DNA of 64,000 nt from Corynebacterium sp. J010B-136 (GCF_002967075.1 NZ_PUGE01000004.1:240724-304723); one strand, 5' to 3'. Shown: positions 9,042 to 18,834, counted from the first letter of the stretch. Notes: generated from the letters alone by a model not told the origin. Numbers and translations: made by a program.

Positions 9042-10682
9042 GTGAGCAATTCGGCAACAGCAGACAACAACCACGGCGAATTAACGCAGCGCGATCCGCG
9101 TTCTTTCAAAGAACGCGTGCGGGGATATTTGTACCCTGGGATGTCCGGCTCGCCGCAGGCGATGCCGCTGCGCACGTGGTTGGTCGTGCTGCTCGTTGTC
9201 GTCTCCGGACTTGGCATTATTAGCGCCTCGGTCGCGGTCTCTGCCGTGATGCGCGATGTGCTGTACAACCAAGTGGATGATGAGCTGGTAGCAGCCCAAA
9301 ACGGCTGGGCGCGCACCACTAATGTTTTCGGGTTGGATTTGACCGGCCGTCCGCCGACAGAGTATTCGCTTATCAAGATTTATCCCGATGGCGCGGTGCG
9401 CTACCTCAATCCTTATGAGTCCATGCCGCAGGTCGATGATCTGGTCATCGGTGCTGCGCCGGAAACTGTCGACTCCACCAGCGAATCCAATTCCACTTCC
9501 GAGTGGCGCGCCATGGCCACTGAACGCGACGGTGTTATCACCGTGGTGGCAAAAAACCTTGACTCCGAACAAATCTTGCTGCGCGGCTTGGCGCTGGTGC
9601 AGCTCATGATTGCCGTGGTCGTCTTGATGCTGATTGCGATAGCCGGATTCTGGTTTATTAGACGCGCGCTGCGGCCGCTGCGCGTGGTGGAAAAGACGGC
9701 CTCGGAAATTGCCGCTGGTGACTTGGACAAACGTGTGCCAGAGTGGCCACAACACACTGAGGTAGGCCAGCTGGCCAGCGCATTGAATATCATGTTGGCG
9801 AAGCTGCAGGCCTCGGTGGAACAAGCCCAAGGCAAAGAAGAGCAGATGCGCCGCTTTGTCGGCGATGCCTCGCATGAGCTGCGCACCCCGCTGACATCCC
9901 TGCGCGGCTATACCGAGCTGTATCGCGCGGGTATTACCGATGACGTCGACATGGTCTTGTCCAAGATTGACGCCGAATCCTCGCGCATGTCTTACCTGGT
10001 GGAAGACTTACTCGCGCTGACGCGTGCTGAGGGAACACGGCTGGATATTCGTCCCGTCGATGTCTTGGAACTCTCATTGTCGGTGGCATCGTCAGCGCGC
10101 GCAGCTTTCACCGGCCGTTCCGTCAACGTGGCGAATAATACCTCGGGTGTGCCGGTGGTTTACGGCGATGCCAGCCGCTTGCACCAGATCATTTTGAACC
10201 TGATCACCAACGGCCTGCGCCACGGTGGCGAAGATGCCGAAATCACCATTGGTCTGGAAAAAGACAACGGTGATGTGCTGATCAAAGTCATTGACACCGG
10301 CCGCGGCATGGACCCGGAAGTAAGCTCGCATATCTTTGAGCGTTTCTACCGCGAAGACACTTCCCGCACCCGCGATACCGGCGGCTCCGGCCTGGGCCTA
10401 GCAATTGTGAAGTCCCTGGTGGAACAGCACGGCGGTTCGATCTCTGTGGAATCCGAGCTCGGCGTCGGCTCGACCTTCACCGTGCGCCTACCAGCTGCGG
10501 AAGAGCCGGAATCCATGGACTCTTCAGAGAGCGAGGATGGTGCTGTGCCACAAGGCAACGCTGTACCGGTGAAAGCCTCCCGGAAAAACCGCAGCCTCCG
10601 CAACGGTAAGAAAAACGGTGCGAAGGCCGACAGCGATGCGGGGGAGGCATCGACAAGCGAAAGCGAAAAGCCGGAGGCTTAG
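9042..10682 (+). CDS. phoS: Sensor histidine kinase PhoS
   Basis: A 546-residue membrane kinase. Two membrane segments (about residues 45-68 and 186-208) bracket an extracytoplasmic sensor of about 115 residues. A HAMP domain (RRALRPLRVVEKTASEIAAGDL) follows. Then come HisKA with phospho-His about 278 in FVGDASHELRTPLTSL, and HATPase with N-box LNLITNGLRHGG, DTGRGM and GGSGLGLAIV. The tail of about 60 residues is acidic then basic and low in complexity. Start GTG 9042 has AGGGG six bases upstream; the open frame extends back into phoR but that part is not kinase-like. It forms an operon with phoR, senses phosphate limitation by analogy, and its stop overlaps the convergent HIT gene by 4 bp. 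Confidence 0.87.
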   Translation: MSNSATADNNHGELTQRDPRSFKERVRGYLYPGMSGSPQAMPLRTWLVVLLVVVSGLGIISASVAVSAVMRDVLYNQVDDELVAAQNGWARTTNVFGLDLTGRPPTEYSLIKIYPDGAVRYLNPYESMPQVDDLVIGAAPETVDSTSESNSTSEWRAMATERDGVITVVAKNLDSEQILLRGLALVQLMIAVVVLMLIAIAGFWFIRRALRPLRVVEKTASEIAAGDLDKRVPEWPQHTEVGQLASALNIMLAKLQASVEQAQGKEEQMRRFVGDASHELRTPLTSLRGYTELYRAGITDDVDMVLSKIDAESSRMSYLVEDLLALTRAEGTRLDIRPVDVLELSLSVASSARAAFTGRSVNVANNTSGVPVVYGDASRLHQIILNLITNGLRHGGEDAEITIGLEKDNGDVLIKVIDTGRGMDPEVSSHIFERFYREDTSRTRDTGGSGLGLAIVKSLVEQHGGSISVESELGVGSTFTVRLPAAEEPESMDSSESEDGAVPQGNAVPVKASRKNRSLRNGKKNGAKADSDAGEASTSESEKPEA

Positions 10683-11119
10683 CTCAAGCGAAACCCATCC
10701 TCGCCGGTGTTGAGGTGCTGGCGGATACGCACCGCAGCCTCATCCATCGCCTTGGGATCGGTGGCATCCATAGCCATGGCCTTGCTGAAGTCGAACTCAG
10801 CCATCTTCTCCGTCGGGAACAGGTGGATGTGCGTGTGTGGCACATCGAAACCGGCGATGATAAAGCCCGCGCGCGTGGTGTCGTAAGCGGTCTTGATAGC
10901 CTCACCGATTTCCTGCGCGACGCCGGAAATGTGCAGCCAGGTCTCGGCATCCAGGTCGGTCCACTTATCAACCTGCTCAATCGGAACGACCAAGGTGTGG
11001 CCGTAGCGCAGCGGCTCAATGCTCAAAAACGCCACGCACTTGTCATCGCGGTATACAAAACGGCCGGGTAGCTCGCCGTTGATGATCTTGGTAAATACAG
11101 AAGGCTCAATTTCAGTCAT
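10679..11119 (-). CDS. HIT-family nucleotide hydrolase
   Basis: A 146-residue histidine-triad protein of the HinT/PKCI branch, which hydrolyses AMP conjugates or dinucleotides. The catalytic triad motif is HTHIHLFPT near residues 94-102. The N-terminal FTKIINGELPGRFVYRDD is the family opening (IF..II.GEIP). The gene is convergent with phoS (4-bp stop overlap) and divergent from purD with 68 bp between start codons. A TAGCAT box ends 6 nt before the ATG and there is no Shine-Dalgarno sequence, so a leaderless mRNA is likely. Confidence 0.88.
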   Translation of the reverse strand: MTEIEPSVFTKIINGELPGRFVYRDDKCVAFLSIEPLRYGHTLVVPIEQVDKWTDLDAETWLHISGVAQEIGEAIKTAYDTTRAGFIIAGFDVPHTHIHLFPTEKMAEFDFSKAMAMDATDPKAMDEAAVRIRQHLNTGEDGFRLS

Positions 11120-11187
11120 GACCCAATGCTATAGCTTTCTTGGCTGTGAATGGGGTACCCGTCGAGCGAAAAAGTTAAGATAGTCGC
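11120..11187. promoter_or_regulatory. Divergent leaderless promoters of HIT gene and purD
   Basis: On the minus strand TAGCAT (11126-11131) lies 6 nt before the HIT ATG. On the plus strand TAAGAT (11176-11181) lies 6 nt before the purD ATG. Neither start has a Shine-Dalgarno sequence. Confidence 0.5.
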
Positions 11188-12468
11188 ATGCGCATTCTTG
11201 TAATTGGTTCCGGCGGCCGCGAGCACGCCATTTTGAAAGGCCTTGCGGCCGACCCCGCTACCACTGACCTGCACGTTGCACCAGGCTCACCTGCTTTTGC
11301 ATCGTTAGCTACTGTGCACGCTGACTACAAAGAAGTAGCGGATCCGGCCCGCATGCTGGAATTGGCTCAGGAGATTAAACCTGAACTGGTTGTCATCGGC
11401 CCGGAAATTCCATTGGTTGCCGGCGTTGCTGACGCATTGCGCGCCGAAGGCATCGCGGTCTTTGGGCCGAACGCGGATGCAGCACAGATTGAAGGCTCTA
11501 AGGCCTTTGCCAAGGAAGTCATGGAAGCTGCAGGCGTTGCTACAGCGCGTGCGCAGACCCTACCGCCGGGAATGACTGACGACGATATCGAGCATGAGCT
11601 CGACTACTTCGGTCCTATGTATGTCGTCAAAGACGACGGGCTGGCCGCAGGCAAGGGCGTTGTGGTCACCGCTGACCGCGCCGAAGCACGCCAGCACATC
11701 CATCTCGTGCATGCCGCTGGTAACCCAGTGCTGCTGGAATCTTTCTTGGACGGCCCAGAGGTCTCGCTGTTTTGCCTTGTCGATGGCGAAACTGTCGTGC
11801 CACTTCTGCCAGCCCAAGACCACAAGCGTGCCTATGACAATGATGAAGGACCTAACACCGGCGGCATGGGCGCATACACCCCGCTGCCGTGGTTGTCTGC
11901 TGAAGGCGTCGACCGCATCGTGCGCGAGGTTTGCGAGCCAGTAGCTAAGCAAATGGTCGAGCGCGGCACCCCATACTCCGGCCTGCTGTACGCGGGTCTG
12001 GCATGGGGGCAAGAAGGCCCCTCCGTCATTGAGTTCAACTGCCGCTTCGGCGACCCAGAAACCCAGCCGCTGCTCTCGCTGTTGAAGACGCCGCTGGCAG
12101 GGGTTCTCAACGCAGTTGCAACCGGAACTGTGGACGAACTGCCTGCGCTGGAGTGGGAAGACGCCTATGCCGTGACCGTAGTGCTGGCGGCTGCGAATTA
12201 CCCGGAATCTCCACGCAAGGGCGATGTCATCACCTCGCCAGATTTGGCAGATACTGACAAGATTTTGCACGCGGGTACCGCGGTAAAAGATGCAGAAGTT
12301 ATTTCCAATGGCGGTCGCGTGCTCAACGTAATTGGCAAGGGTGAAACCCTATCTGCCGCGCGCGCTGCCGCGTATGAGGTGCTCGAGAACATTGATCTGG
12401 CCGATAGCTTCTACCGCACTGACATCGGCCAAGCTGCCGAAGAAGGTCGCATTAGCATCGACTCCTAG
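11188..12468 (+). CDS. purD: Phosphoribosylamine-glycine ligase (GAR synthetase)
   Basis: A 426-residue ATP-grasp enzyme. It catalyses the second step of de novo purine synthesis, joining glycine to phosphoribosylamine. The N-terminal domain begins [15 protein letters not shown], diagnostic for PurD. The ATP-grasp part has [27 protein letters not shown] and [11 protein letters not shown]. Length is normal for the family. The predicted mRNA is leaderless (TAAGAT 6 nt before ATG). A strong terminator follows, so it is probably transcribed alone although purB and purC come next. The first-step enzyme purF is at 32.6 kb. Confidence 0.96.
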   Translation: MRILVIGSGGREHAILKGLAADPATTDLHVAPGSPAFASLATVHADYKEVADPARMLELAQEIKPELVVIGPEIPLVAGVADALRAEGIAVFGPNADAAQIEGSKAFAKEVMEAAGVATARAQTLPPGMTDDDIEHELDYFGPMYVVKDDGLAAGKGVVVTADRAEARQHIHLVHAAGNPVLLESFLDGPEVSLFCLVDGETVVPLLPAQDHKRAYDNDEGPNTGGMGAYTPLPWLSAEGVDRIVREVCEPVAKQMVERGTPYSGLLYAGLAWGQEGPSVIEFNCRFGDPETQPLLSLLKTPLAGVLNAVATGTVDELPALEWEDAYAVTVVLAAANYPESPRKGDVITSPDLADTDKILHAGTAVKDAEVISNGGRVLNVIGKGETLSAARAAAYEVLENIDLADSFYRTDIGQAAEEGRISIDS

Positions 12469-12531
12469 CATCTCGCCCTTGCTGTTGGCGGGGGGATAAC
12501 GAGGGCAATTATGTTGGCTTAAGAAATGAAA

Positions 12532-12559
12532 GGCGCAAGTAGAGTACTTGCGCCTTTTG
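12532..12559 (+). terminator. Terminator after purD
   Basis: GGCGCAAGTA-GAG-TACTTGCGCC, a perfect 10-bp stem with a 3-nt loop, followed by TTTTG. It lies 63 bp after the purD stop and just before the purB -10 box. Confidence 0.85.
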
Positions 12560-12567
12560 CCATGTGG

Positions 12568-12580
12568 AATAATGAAGCCC
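12568..12580 (+). promoter_or_regulatory. Leaderless promoter of purB
   Basis: AATAAT (12568-12573) is followed by 7 nt and GTG 12581. This spacing would place +1 at the GTG and argues for that start over the ATG at 12572. Confidence 0.45.
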
Positions 12581-14011
12581 GTGGCTGATAAGAAGAAGAT
12601 TTCCAACGTTTTGTCCTCGCGTTACGCCTCCGCAGAGTTATCCAACCTGTGGAGCCCGGAACACAAAATCATCATGGAGCGCCAGCTCTGGATCGCGGTC
12701 ATGCGCGCCCAAAAAGACCTTGGCGTTGACATTCCATCTGAAGCAATTGACGCATACGAAGCAGTCATTGACCAGGTCGACCTAGGTTCCATCGCGGATC
12801 GTGAGCGTGTGACGCGCCATGACGTGAAAGCTCGTATTGAAGAGTTCAATGCTTTGGCTGGGCATGAGCACATTCACAAGGGCATGACCTCCCGTGACCT
12901 GACGGAGAACGTAGAGCAGCTGCAAATCTACCGCTCCTTGGAGCTCATTCGCGATAAGGCAATCGCGGTTGCAGCGCGCATCGGTGAGCACGCCGCGAAG
13001 TACCAGGCCTTGGTAATGGCGGGCCGATCCCACAACGTTGCGGCGCAGGCGACCACTTTGGGTAAGCGTTTTGCATCGGCTGGCGATGAAATGCTGCTGG
13101 CTATCGAGCGCGTAGAAAACCTCCTGGGCCGCTACCCACTGCGCGGCATCAAGGGCCCAATGGGTACTTCCCAGGACATGCTGGACTTGATGGGCGGCGA
13201 TGAGAACAAGCTCGCAGCACTCGAAACCGCCATCGCGGACCACCTGGGCTTTGCGCGTGTGTTCAACTCCGTAGGCCAGATTTACCCACGCACCCTTGAT
13301 TTTGATGCGGTCTCCGCGCTGGTTGAGCTGGGTGCCTCGCCATCGTCTTTGGCAACCACCATCCGCTTGATGGCTGGCAACGAAACCGTCACCGAAGGTT
13401 TCAAGGAAGGCCAGGTCGGCTCTTCCGCGATGCCACACAAGATGAACGCCCGCTCCTGTGAGCGCGTCGGTGGCCTGCAGGTTATTCTGCGCGGCTACCT
13501 CACCATGGTTGCAGACCTTGCTGGTCAGCAGTGGAACGAAGGCGACGTATTCTGCTCGGTAGTTCGCCGCGTGGCGCTGCCGGATGCTTTCTTTGCTATC
13601 GATGGCCAGTTTGAAACCTTCCTCACCGTCCTCGATGAGTTCGGTGCATTCCCAGCGATGATCGACCGCGAGCTCGAGCGCTACCTGCCATTCTTGGCCA
13701 CCACCCGCATCCTCATGGCTGCGGTGCGCGCAGGCGTTGGCCGCGAAACCGCACACGAAGTCATCAAGGAAAACGCTGTCGCAGTAGCGCTGAACATGCG
13801 CGAAAACGGCGGCGAGCAGGACTTGCTGGAGCGCCTTGCTGCCGATGACCGCCTGCCCATGAGCAAGGAACAACTGGAAGAAGCACTCGCTGACAAGCAC
13901 GCCTTTATCGGCGCTGCCGAATCCCAGGTAGATGCAGTTCTTAGCCGCATCAAGGAACTTGCAGACCAACACCCGAAGGCGGCCGCCTACACCCCAGGGG
14001 AAATTCTTTAA
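12581..14011 (+). CDS. purB: Adenylosuccinate lyase
   Basis: A 476-residue fumarase/aspartase-superfamily lyase. It cleaves SAICAR to AICAR and adenylosuccinate to AMP, releasing fumarate. The superfamily signature is GSSAMPHKMN, about residues 285-294. The N-terminal SSRYASAELSNLWSPEHKI is typical of PurB. HKGMTSRDLTENV supplies the conserved TSxD. The start is taken as GTG 12581, because a -10-like AATAAT sits 7 nt upstream; ATG 12572 (three codons longer) cannot be excluded. PurC, which makes its SAICAR substrate, follows after 105 bp under its own promoter. Confidence 0.94.
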   Translation: MADKKKISNVLSSRYASAELSNLWSPEHKIIMERQLWIAVMRAQKDLGVDIPSEAIDAYEAVIDQVDLGSIADRERVTRHDVKARIEEFNALAGHEHIHKGMTSRDLTENVEQLQIYRSLELIRDKAIAVAARIGEHAAKYQALVMAGRSHNVAAQATTLGKRFASAGDEMLLAIERVENLLGRYPLRGIKGPMGTSQDMLDLMGGDENKLAALETAIADHLGFARVFNSVGQIYPRTLDFDAVSALVELGASPSSLATTIRLMAGNETVTEGFKEGQVGSSAMPHKMNARSCERVGGLQVILRGYLTMVADLAGQQWNEGDVFCSVVRRVALPDAFFAIDGQFETFLTVLDEFGAFPAMIDRELERYLPFLATTRILMAAVRAGVGRETAHEVIKENAVAVALNMRENGGEQDLLERLAADDRLPMSKEQLEEALADKHAFIGAAESQVDAVLSRIKELADQHPKAAAYTPGEIL

Positions 14012-14103
14012 GAATTTCCCGGAAAGCGTTACGGGAGATTTCGCGGTTAGCTAGCCAGAAGGATTTCTCCCAGACACTAGCGGGGCGCTGTGGGCGCATG
14101 CAC

Positions 14104-14116
14104 TAACATTTAGAGC
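14104..14116 (+). promoter_or_regulatory. Leaderless promoter of purC
   Basis: TAACAT (14104-14109) is followed by exactly 7 nt (TTAGAGC) and the purC ATG. No Shine-Dalgarno sequence is present. Confidence 0.5.
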
Positions 14117-15004
14117 ATGCGCCCACAGCTTTCTGATTATCAGCACTTATCCTCCGGCAAAGTCCGCGATATCTACGAAGTAGATGACAACACTTTGCTC
14201 ATGGTGGTCACCGACCGCATTTCCGCCTATGACTTCGCTCTAGAGCCAGCAATCCCCGATAAAGGCCGGGTTCTTACCGCAACCACCATGTTCTTCTTCG
14301 ACGCGATCGATTTCCCGAATCACCTGGCAGGACCCATCGATGATGAGCGGATTCCAGAAGAAGTTTTGGGCCGGGCCATCATCGTTAAGAAGCTCAACAT
14401 GCTGCCCTTTGAGTGCGTTGCCCGTGGATACCTCACCGGTTCCGGCTTGAAGGAATACAACGCCAGCGGCACCGTGTGCGGCATCGAGCTGCCAGAAGGC
14501 TTGGTGGAGGCATCGCGTCTGCCAGAGCCAATTTTCACCCCAGCCACCAAGGCAGAGCAGGGCGATCACGATGAGAACGTCAGCTTCGACCGCGTGGTGC
14601 AGGACTTAGGCCAAGAGCGCGCAGAGCAGCTTCGCGATGAAACCCTGCGCATCTACTCCGCCGCTGCCAAGATTGCCGAAGAAAAGGGCATCATCTTGGC
14701 TGATACCAAGTTTGAATTCGGCCTGGATGCCGACGGCAACCTGGTCCTAGGCGATGAGGTCTTGACCCCGGATTCCTCCCGCTACTGGCCGGCTGACACC
14801 TACGCGGAAGGCGTGGTGCAGCCCAGCTTCGATAAGCAGTACGTGCGCAACTGGTTGACCTCTGAGGAATCCGGCTGGGATGTGGACTCGGAAACCCAGC
14901 CGCCAGTGCTTCCCGACGACATCGTCGCCGCCACCCGCCTGCGCTACATCGAGGCCTATGAGAGCCTGTCCGGCAAGCGTTTCATCGACTTCATCGGCGG
15001 TTAA
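14117..15004 (+). CDS. purC: SAICAR synthetase (phosphoribosylaminoimidazole-succinocarboxamide synthase)
   Basis: A 295-residue ATP-dependent ligase that joins aspartate to CAIR in purine synthesis. Signatures: [29 protein letters not shown] at the N-terminus, [15 protein letters not shown], and LADTKFEFG...[15 protein letters not shown], which contain the SAICAR synthetase signatures. Length matches the single-domain actinobacterial form. The start ATG 14117 has no Shine-Dalgarno sequence but a -10 box at the leaderless distance. The peptidase gene follows after 36 bp, possibly on the same transcript. Confidence 0.96.
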   Translation: MRPQLSDYQHLSSGKVRDIYEVDDNTLLMVVTDRISAYDFALEPAIPDKGRVLTATTMFFFDAIDFPNHLAGPIDDERIPEEVLGRAIIVKKLNMLPFECVARGYLTGSGLKEYNASGTVCGIELPEGLVEASRLPEPIFTPATKAEQGDHDENVSFDRVVQDLGQERAEQLRDETLRIYSAAAKIAEEKGIILADTKFEFGLDADGNLVLGDEVLTPDSSRYWPADTYAEGVVQPSFDKQYVRNWLTSEESGWDVDSETQPPVLPDDIVAATRLRYIEAYESLSGKRFIDFIGG

Positions 15005-15040
15005 AACTCCCCATAATTCACGCGGGTAGGGTTGTTCGTT

Positions 15041-17179
15041 ATGACAGATAGCAATCTCGACAACGTTAACCCGCCCATCGCTAAGCAAGAAGCTTTTATC
15101 CGTGAATTCCACGGACGCAGCTTTGTTGATGAATATGAGTGGATGCGCAACAAGGAATCCCAGGACACCCTGGATTACCTCAACTCAGAGAACACTTATA
15201 CCGAGGCGAAGACCGCACATTTGAAGCAGCTGACGGAAAATGTGTTTGAAGAGATTAAGTCCCGCGTGAAGCAAACCGATATGTCCGTGCCGTCGCGCTC
15301 GGGGGACTATTGGTACTACGGCCGCTCGGAAGAGGGCAAGGAATATGGCTTTAGCTGCCGCATTCCAGTTTCCGAGGGCCAGGATCCGTGGGAGCCGCCG
15401 GTCATTCCGGAGGAAGGCAAGCCCGAGGGCGAGCAGATCTTGCTGGATAATAACGCGCTTGCCGAGGGCCATGACTACTTCGCCCTCGGTGCGGCCTCGG
15501 TGACCAAGTCCGGGCGCTATCTGGCTTATTCCACGGACACGGAAGGAGATGAGCGCTTCGAGCTGTTCATCAAGGACTTAGAGACAGGCAAGCTTCTCGA
15601 TGACCACCTGACCGACATCTTCTACGGCGCCACCTGGGCCGGCGAAGAGTATATTTTCTACCAGAAAGTCGACGACGCCTGGCGCCCGGATACTGTGTGG
15701 CGCCACAAGGTCGGCACCGCGCAAAGCGAAGACGTCTGCGTCTTTACCGAAGCAGATGAGCGCTTCCGCGTCGGCGTGGGGTCTACCCGTAGTGAAAAAT
15801 ACCTCATCATCGCGGCCGGCTCCCCGCTGACTTCTGAATACTGGGTACTCGACATGGACAGCCCCGAGGGCGAATTCAAAGTCCTGTGGGAGCGCGAAAC
15901 CGGTGTCGAATACGACATTGACCACGTGGTCCGCGGCGGCAAAGACCAGTGGCTGGTCACCCACAACGCGCACGGTCCGAACTTCGAAGTCTCGTGGGTG
16001 GATGCCGACGCTAGCCCGCTGCCTGGCATCCGCGACTTGGACATCCTAGTCCCGCACAATGATGAGGTGCGCATCGAAGGCGTGGATACCTACCGCGACT
16101 TTGCCACCTTGTCCTATCGTCGCGGCGGCATTCCCCGGGTTGCCGTGATGCAGCTTATCGATGACCACTTCGGCGACTTCGAAGAAATAGCCTTCGACGA
16201 GGAAATTTACTCTGCCGGTTCTGCCGGCAACCCCGAGTGGGATGCGCCGGTGATTCGTCTGTCGTATACCTCCTATACCCAGCCAGCGCAGCTGTTCCAG
16301 TACCGCATCGCTACTGGTGAGCGCACCTTGCTGAAAGAGCAAGAAGTTCCTGGAGGCTACAACGCGGATGAGTATGAGGCTTACCGTGAGTGGGCGATTG
16401 CGAAGGATGGAACGCAGATTCCGGTGAGCATCGTCAAGCGCAAAGACCTTGCTACTGATAGCCCACGTCCTGCGCTGCTGTATGGCTATGGCTCTTATGA
16501 AGCCAGCATGGACCCAGGCTTTTCTGTCTCCCGGCTCTCGCTGCTGGATCGCGGCATGCTTTATGTTGTCGCGCACGTGCGCGGCGGCGGGGAGATGGGC
16601 CGGCTGTGGTACGACGAGGGCAAGCTGATGGCGAAGAAGAACACCTTTACTGACTTCATCGATGTTGCTGACCACCTGATTAATAACCAACTGACCAGCC
16701 CAGAGGTACTTGTTGCCGAAGGTGGTTCTGCTGGTGGCCTGCTTGTGGGCGCGGTGGCGAATATGGCTCCCGACCGCTTTAAGGGCATCCAAGCCGTGGT
16801 GCCTTTTGTGGACCCGTTGACCTCGATTTTGAAGCCGGAACTGCCGCTGACCGTCGGCGAGTGGGAAGAATGGGGCGACCCGTACCACGACCCGGAAGTC
16901 TATGACTACATGGCAACTTATGCGCCGTATGAGAATGTCGCGGCGCAGGATTATCCCGATATTTTGGCTGTGACCTCCCTTAATGACACACGCGTGCTGT
17001 ACGTGGAACCTGCGAAGTGGATTGCCAAGCTGCGCCAAGTTGCCACCGGCGGGGAGTTCTTGCTCAAGACCGAAATGGCTGCTGGTCACGGCGGTGTTTC
17101 CGGGCGTTATGCGCGCTGGCACCAGACCGCTTTTGAGTATGCCTGGACGATTAACAAGGCTACTGGTTTGGTGGAGTAG
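15041..17179 (+). CDS. ptrB: Oligopeptidase B / prolyl oligopeptidase family (S9A)
   Basis: A 712-residue cytoplasmic serine peptidase. The N-terminal seven-bladed propeller (about residues 70-410) precedes an alpha/beta-hydrolase domain. The nucleophile motif is EGGSAGGLLVGAVAN, the Asp lies in TSLNDTRVLYVEPAKW, and the catalytic His is in AAGHGGVSGRY. RPALLYGYGSYEASMDPGFS and VAHVRGGGEMGRLWYDEGK are typical of oligopeptidase B, which cuts after basic residues in small peptides. ATG 15041 is preferred over TTG 15032. The gene has no signal peptide. It probably follows purC on one mRNA. Confidence 0.9.
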   Translation: MTDSNLDNVNPPIAKQEAFIREFHGRSFVDEYEWMRNKESQDTLDYLNSENTYTEAKTAHLKQLTENVFEEIKSRVKQTDMSVPSRSGDYWYYGRSEEGKEYGFSCRIPVSEGQDPWEPPVIPEEGKPEGEQILLDNNALAEGHDYFALGAASVTKSGRYLAYSTDTEGDERFELFIKDLETGKLLDDHLTDIFYGATWAGEEYIFYQKVDDAWRPDTVWRHKVGTAQSEDVCVFTEADERFRVGVGSTRSEKYLIIAAGSPLTSEYWVLDMDSPEGEFKVLWERETGVEYDIDHVVRGGKDQWLVTHNAHGPNFEVSWVDADASPLPGIRDLDILVPHNDEVRIEGVDTYRDFATLSYRRGGIPRVAVMQLIDDHFGDFEEIAFDEEIYSAGSAGNPEWDAPVIRLSYTSYTQPAQLFQYRIATGERTLLKEQEVPGGYNADEYEAYREWAIAKDGTQIPVSIVKRKDLATDSPRPALLYGYGSYEASMDPGFSVSRLSLLDRGMLYVVAHVRGGGEMGRLWYDEGKLMAKKNTFTDFIDVADHLINNQLTSPEVLVAEGGSAGGLLVGAVANMAPDRFKGIQAVVPFVDPLTSILKPELPLTVGEWEEWGDPYHDPEVYDYMATYAPYENVAAQDYPDILAVTSLNDTRVLYVEPAKWIAKLRQVATGGEFLLKTEMAAGHGGVSGRYARWHQTAFEYAWTINKATGLVE

Positions 17180-17217
17180 CTTTATCTGCTCGCCGCGCGG
17201 GGTGGGCTTTCCTGTGT

Positions 17218-17230
17218 GATAATAGGTGGC
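17218..17230 (+). promoter_or_regulatory. Leaderless promoter of the DUF2334 gene
   Basis: GATAAT (17218-17223), preceded by TGT as a possible extended -10, is followed by 7 nt (AGGTGGC) and ATG 17231. Confidence 0.5.
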
Positions 17231-17959
17231 ATGCAAGGGCATCTTCTGGTTTCGATTTCATCTATTTTCGACGACACCCGGAAGTCCGCGGCGCGTTTGA
17301 TAAACCAGCTGGATAAAGAAGGCGTTCCGGTGTCATTGCTGGTGGCCCCGCACATTGACGGCAACTGGCACTTAGCCAAAGACCCGACCACGAAGCAGTG
17401 GCTGCAGGAACAACAAGAATCCGGCCGGTTGTTGATTCTTAACGGCTTTGACCAAGCCGTGCAGGGCCGGCGTGCGGAATTTGCCAACCTTGACGCCCAC
17501 GAGGCTAACCTGCGCCTCAAAGGTGCCACCCGGCAGATGTCCAAGCTGGGCTTTGAATTCGATATCTTCGCCCCGCCGCGCTGGCGCATGTCTCCTGGCA
17601 CACTCGATGTGCTGCCGTATTTTGATTTCTCCCTGGCTGTCTCATCGACCGGCATTCATGACCTGCGCACCGAGGACTTCTATCAGTCCCGAAACCTGTC
17701 CTACGGCGAAGGTTTCGGCGCTGCAAAGTGGTGGCGCCGTTCCATCATCAGCGCCGCTGAGCGTGGCGCCAGCCGCGGCAATACCGTGCGTTTGTCCGTC
17801 TCCGGCCGCAACCTGGGCGAGAAGAAAGTCCAGCACGACTTCCTGCGCGCCATTGGCAAAGCCATCAAAGCCGGCGCGGTGCCTGCCTCCTACGAGGTTT
17901 TCGCAAAATGCGAATTAAAGGACGTGAGACTTCAGGCCGTCAAGGATGACATTCGCTGA
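17231..17959 (+). CDS. DUF2334 / deacetylase-like hypothetical protein
   Basis: A 242-residue cytosolic protein resembling DUF2334, a branch of the polysaccharide-deacetylase fold. The N-terminal LLVSISSIFDDTRKSAARLINQLDKEGVPVSLLVAP fits a beta strand with a short acidic motif, in place of the DD of deacetylases. FDIFAPPRWRMSPGTLDVLPYFDFSLAVSS fits the later barrel strands. No enzymatic activity is established. The last 45 bp overlap, in antisense, the 3' end of the siderophore-binding lipoprotein gene, so both reading frames share that DNA. Confidence 0.7.
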   Translation: MQGHLLVSISSIFDDTRKSAARLINQLDKEGVPVSLLVAPHIDGNWHLAKDPTTKQWLQEQQESGRLLILNGFDQAVQGRRAEFANLDAHEANLRLKGATRQMSKLGFEFDIFAPPRWRMSPGTLDVLPYFDFSLAVSSTGIHDLRTEDFYQSRNLSYGEGFGAAKWWRRSIISAAERGASRGNTVRLSVSGRNLGEKKVQHDFLRAIGKAIKAGAVPASYEVFAKCELKDVRLQAVKDDIR

Positions 17960-18829
17960 TACTAGAGATGCATTCATGTACCACGAGTCGTAGTCAATCT
18001 CGATGGCCTGGTTATTCTTCACTGCTTCAAGCGTTGGCCACAGGGACGTGTCCGCGGGGCTGTCGCTTCCTTCTTGTACGCCGTAGAACAGCCAGTCGGC
18101 ATCGGCTTCGGCGATGAGCTCTGCTGAGAGATCCTTGCCGGCTTTGTCTGTAAACTGCTGCGCCTGCGGCCGCGCAAAGCCGCAATCGGCTGCGACGGTG
18201 CCTGCCATCGACTCGGCACCATACATCTGGAACTCGCCTTTGTTGGTGCGCAAGAAAGACACCGTCGGTGGATTGTCCGATTGGCTGACTTTCACCTCGG
18301 CTGCCGATGCCTCGTAGTCATCCAGCATGGCTTGAGCCTCATCGCCCTTGCCAGCGGCGTCGGCAATGGTTATCAAGTCCTGCTTCCAGTTCTCGCCGCC
18401 GCCCTCACCGGTAACAACCGGCGCGATGGCGCGCAGCTTTTGCAGCAGAGCTTCATCGCTGCGCAAGTTCGCACAAATCAAAGTCGGCCGCAGTTTAGCG
18501 ATGATCTCCACATCCGGGTCTTGGCGGAAACCGCAGTCTGCGATGCTATCCAAATCCATGTCATCCCCGAAACGATCCCTCAGGAACTGCGGAATCAGGT
18601 CTGCGTTCTTTGCTGCAGCTACACCGACCGGAGTGATACCCAGCAGCAACAGGTTATCTAGCTGACCGGTATTCAGCGCAACAATACGCTGCTCTTCGCC
18701 ACCTTCAGTTGCAGTGGCTGCCGGAGTTTTCTCGCCTGGCTTATCTGACTGCGTACATGCGGCTAGTGCGATTGCAGCAGCGCCAAGGCTCGCGCCCAGG
18801 AAGCCGCGGCGGCTAAGTTTCTTATACAT
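17915..18829 (-). CDS. Iron-siderophore ABC transporter substrate-binding lipoprotein (FecB/FhuD type)
   Basis: A 304-residue exported lipoprotein. The N-terminus MYKKLSRRGFLGASLGAAAIALAAC combines a Tat motif (SRRGFLG) with a lipobox (LAAC), so it is probably exported folded and anchored by lipid at Cys25. The mature part shows the two-lobed periplasmic binding protein of class III (RIVALNTGQLDNLLLLGITPVGVAAAKN; ADWLFYGVQEG). Such proteins deliver ferric siderophores or heme to an ABC importer. No permease or ATPase gene lies nearby, so it is an orphan component here. A DtxR-like box covers its promoter, so iron repression is predicted. Confidence 0.87.
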   Translation of the reverse strand: MYKKLSRRGFLGASLGAAAIALAACTQSDKPGEKTPAATATEGGEEQRIVALNTGQLDNLLLLGITPVGVAAAKNADLIPQFLRDRFGDDMDLDSIADCGFRQDPDVEIIAKLRPTLICANLRSDEALLQKLRAIAPVVTGEGGGENWKQDLITIADAAGKGDEAQAMLDDYEASAAEVKVSQSDNPPTVSFLRTNKGEFQMYGAESMAGTVAADCGFARPQAQQFTDKAGKDLSAELIAEADADWLFYGVQEGSDSPADTSLWPTLEAVKNNQAIEIDYDSWYMNASLVSANVILDGLKSHVL

Positions 18830-18834
18830 TTACA

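Noticed and set aside
12782..13972. Long antisense reading frame (396 codons) opposite purB
   Set aside because: It mirrors the codon structure of purB, has no recognisable domain and no ribosome-binding site. purB itself is unambiguous.
16046..17242. Long antisense reading frame (398 codons) opposite the oligopeptidase gene
   Set aside because: It lies wholly opposite a well-supported peptidase and has no family features.
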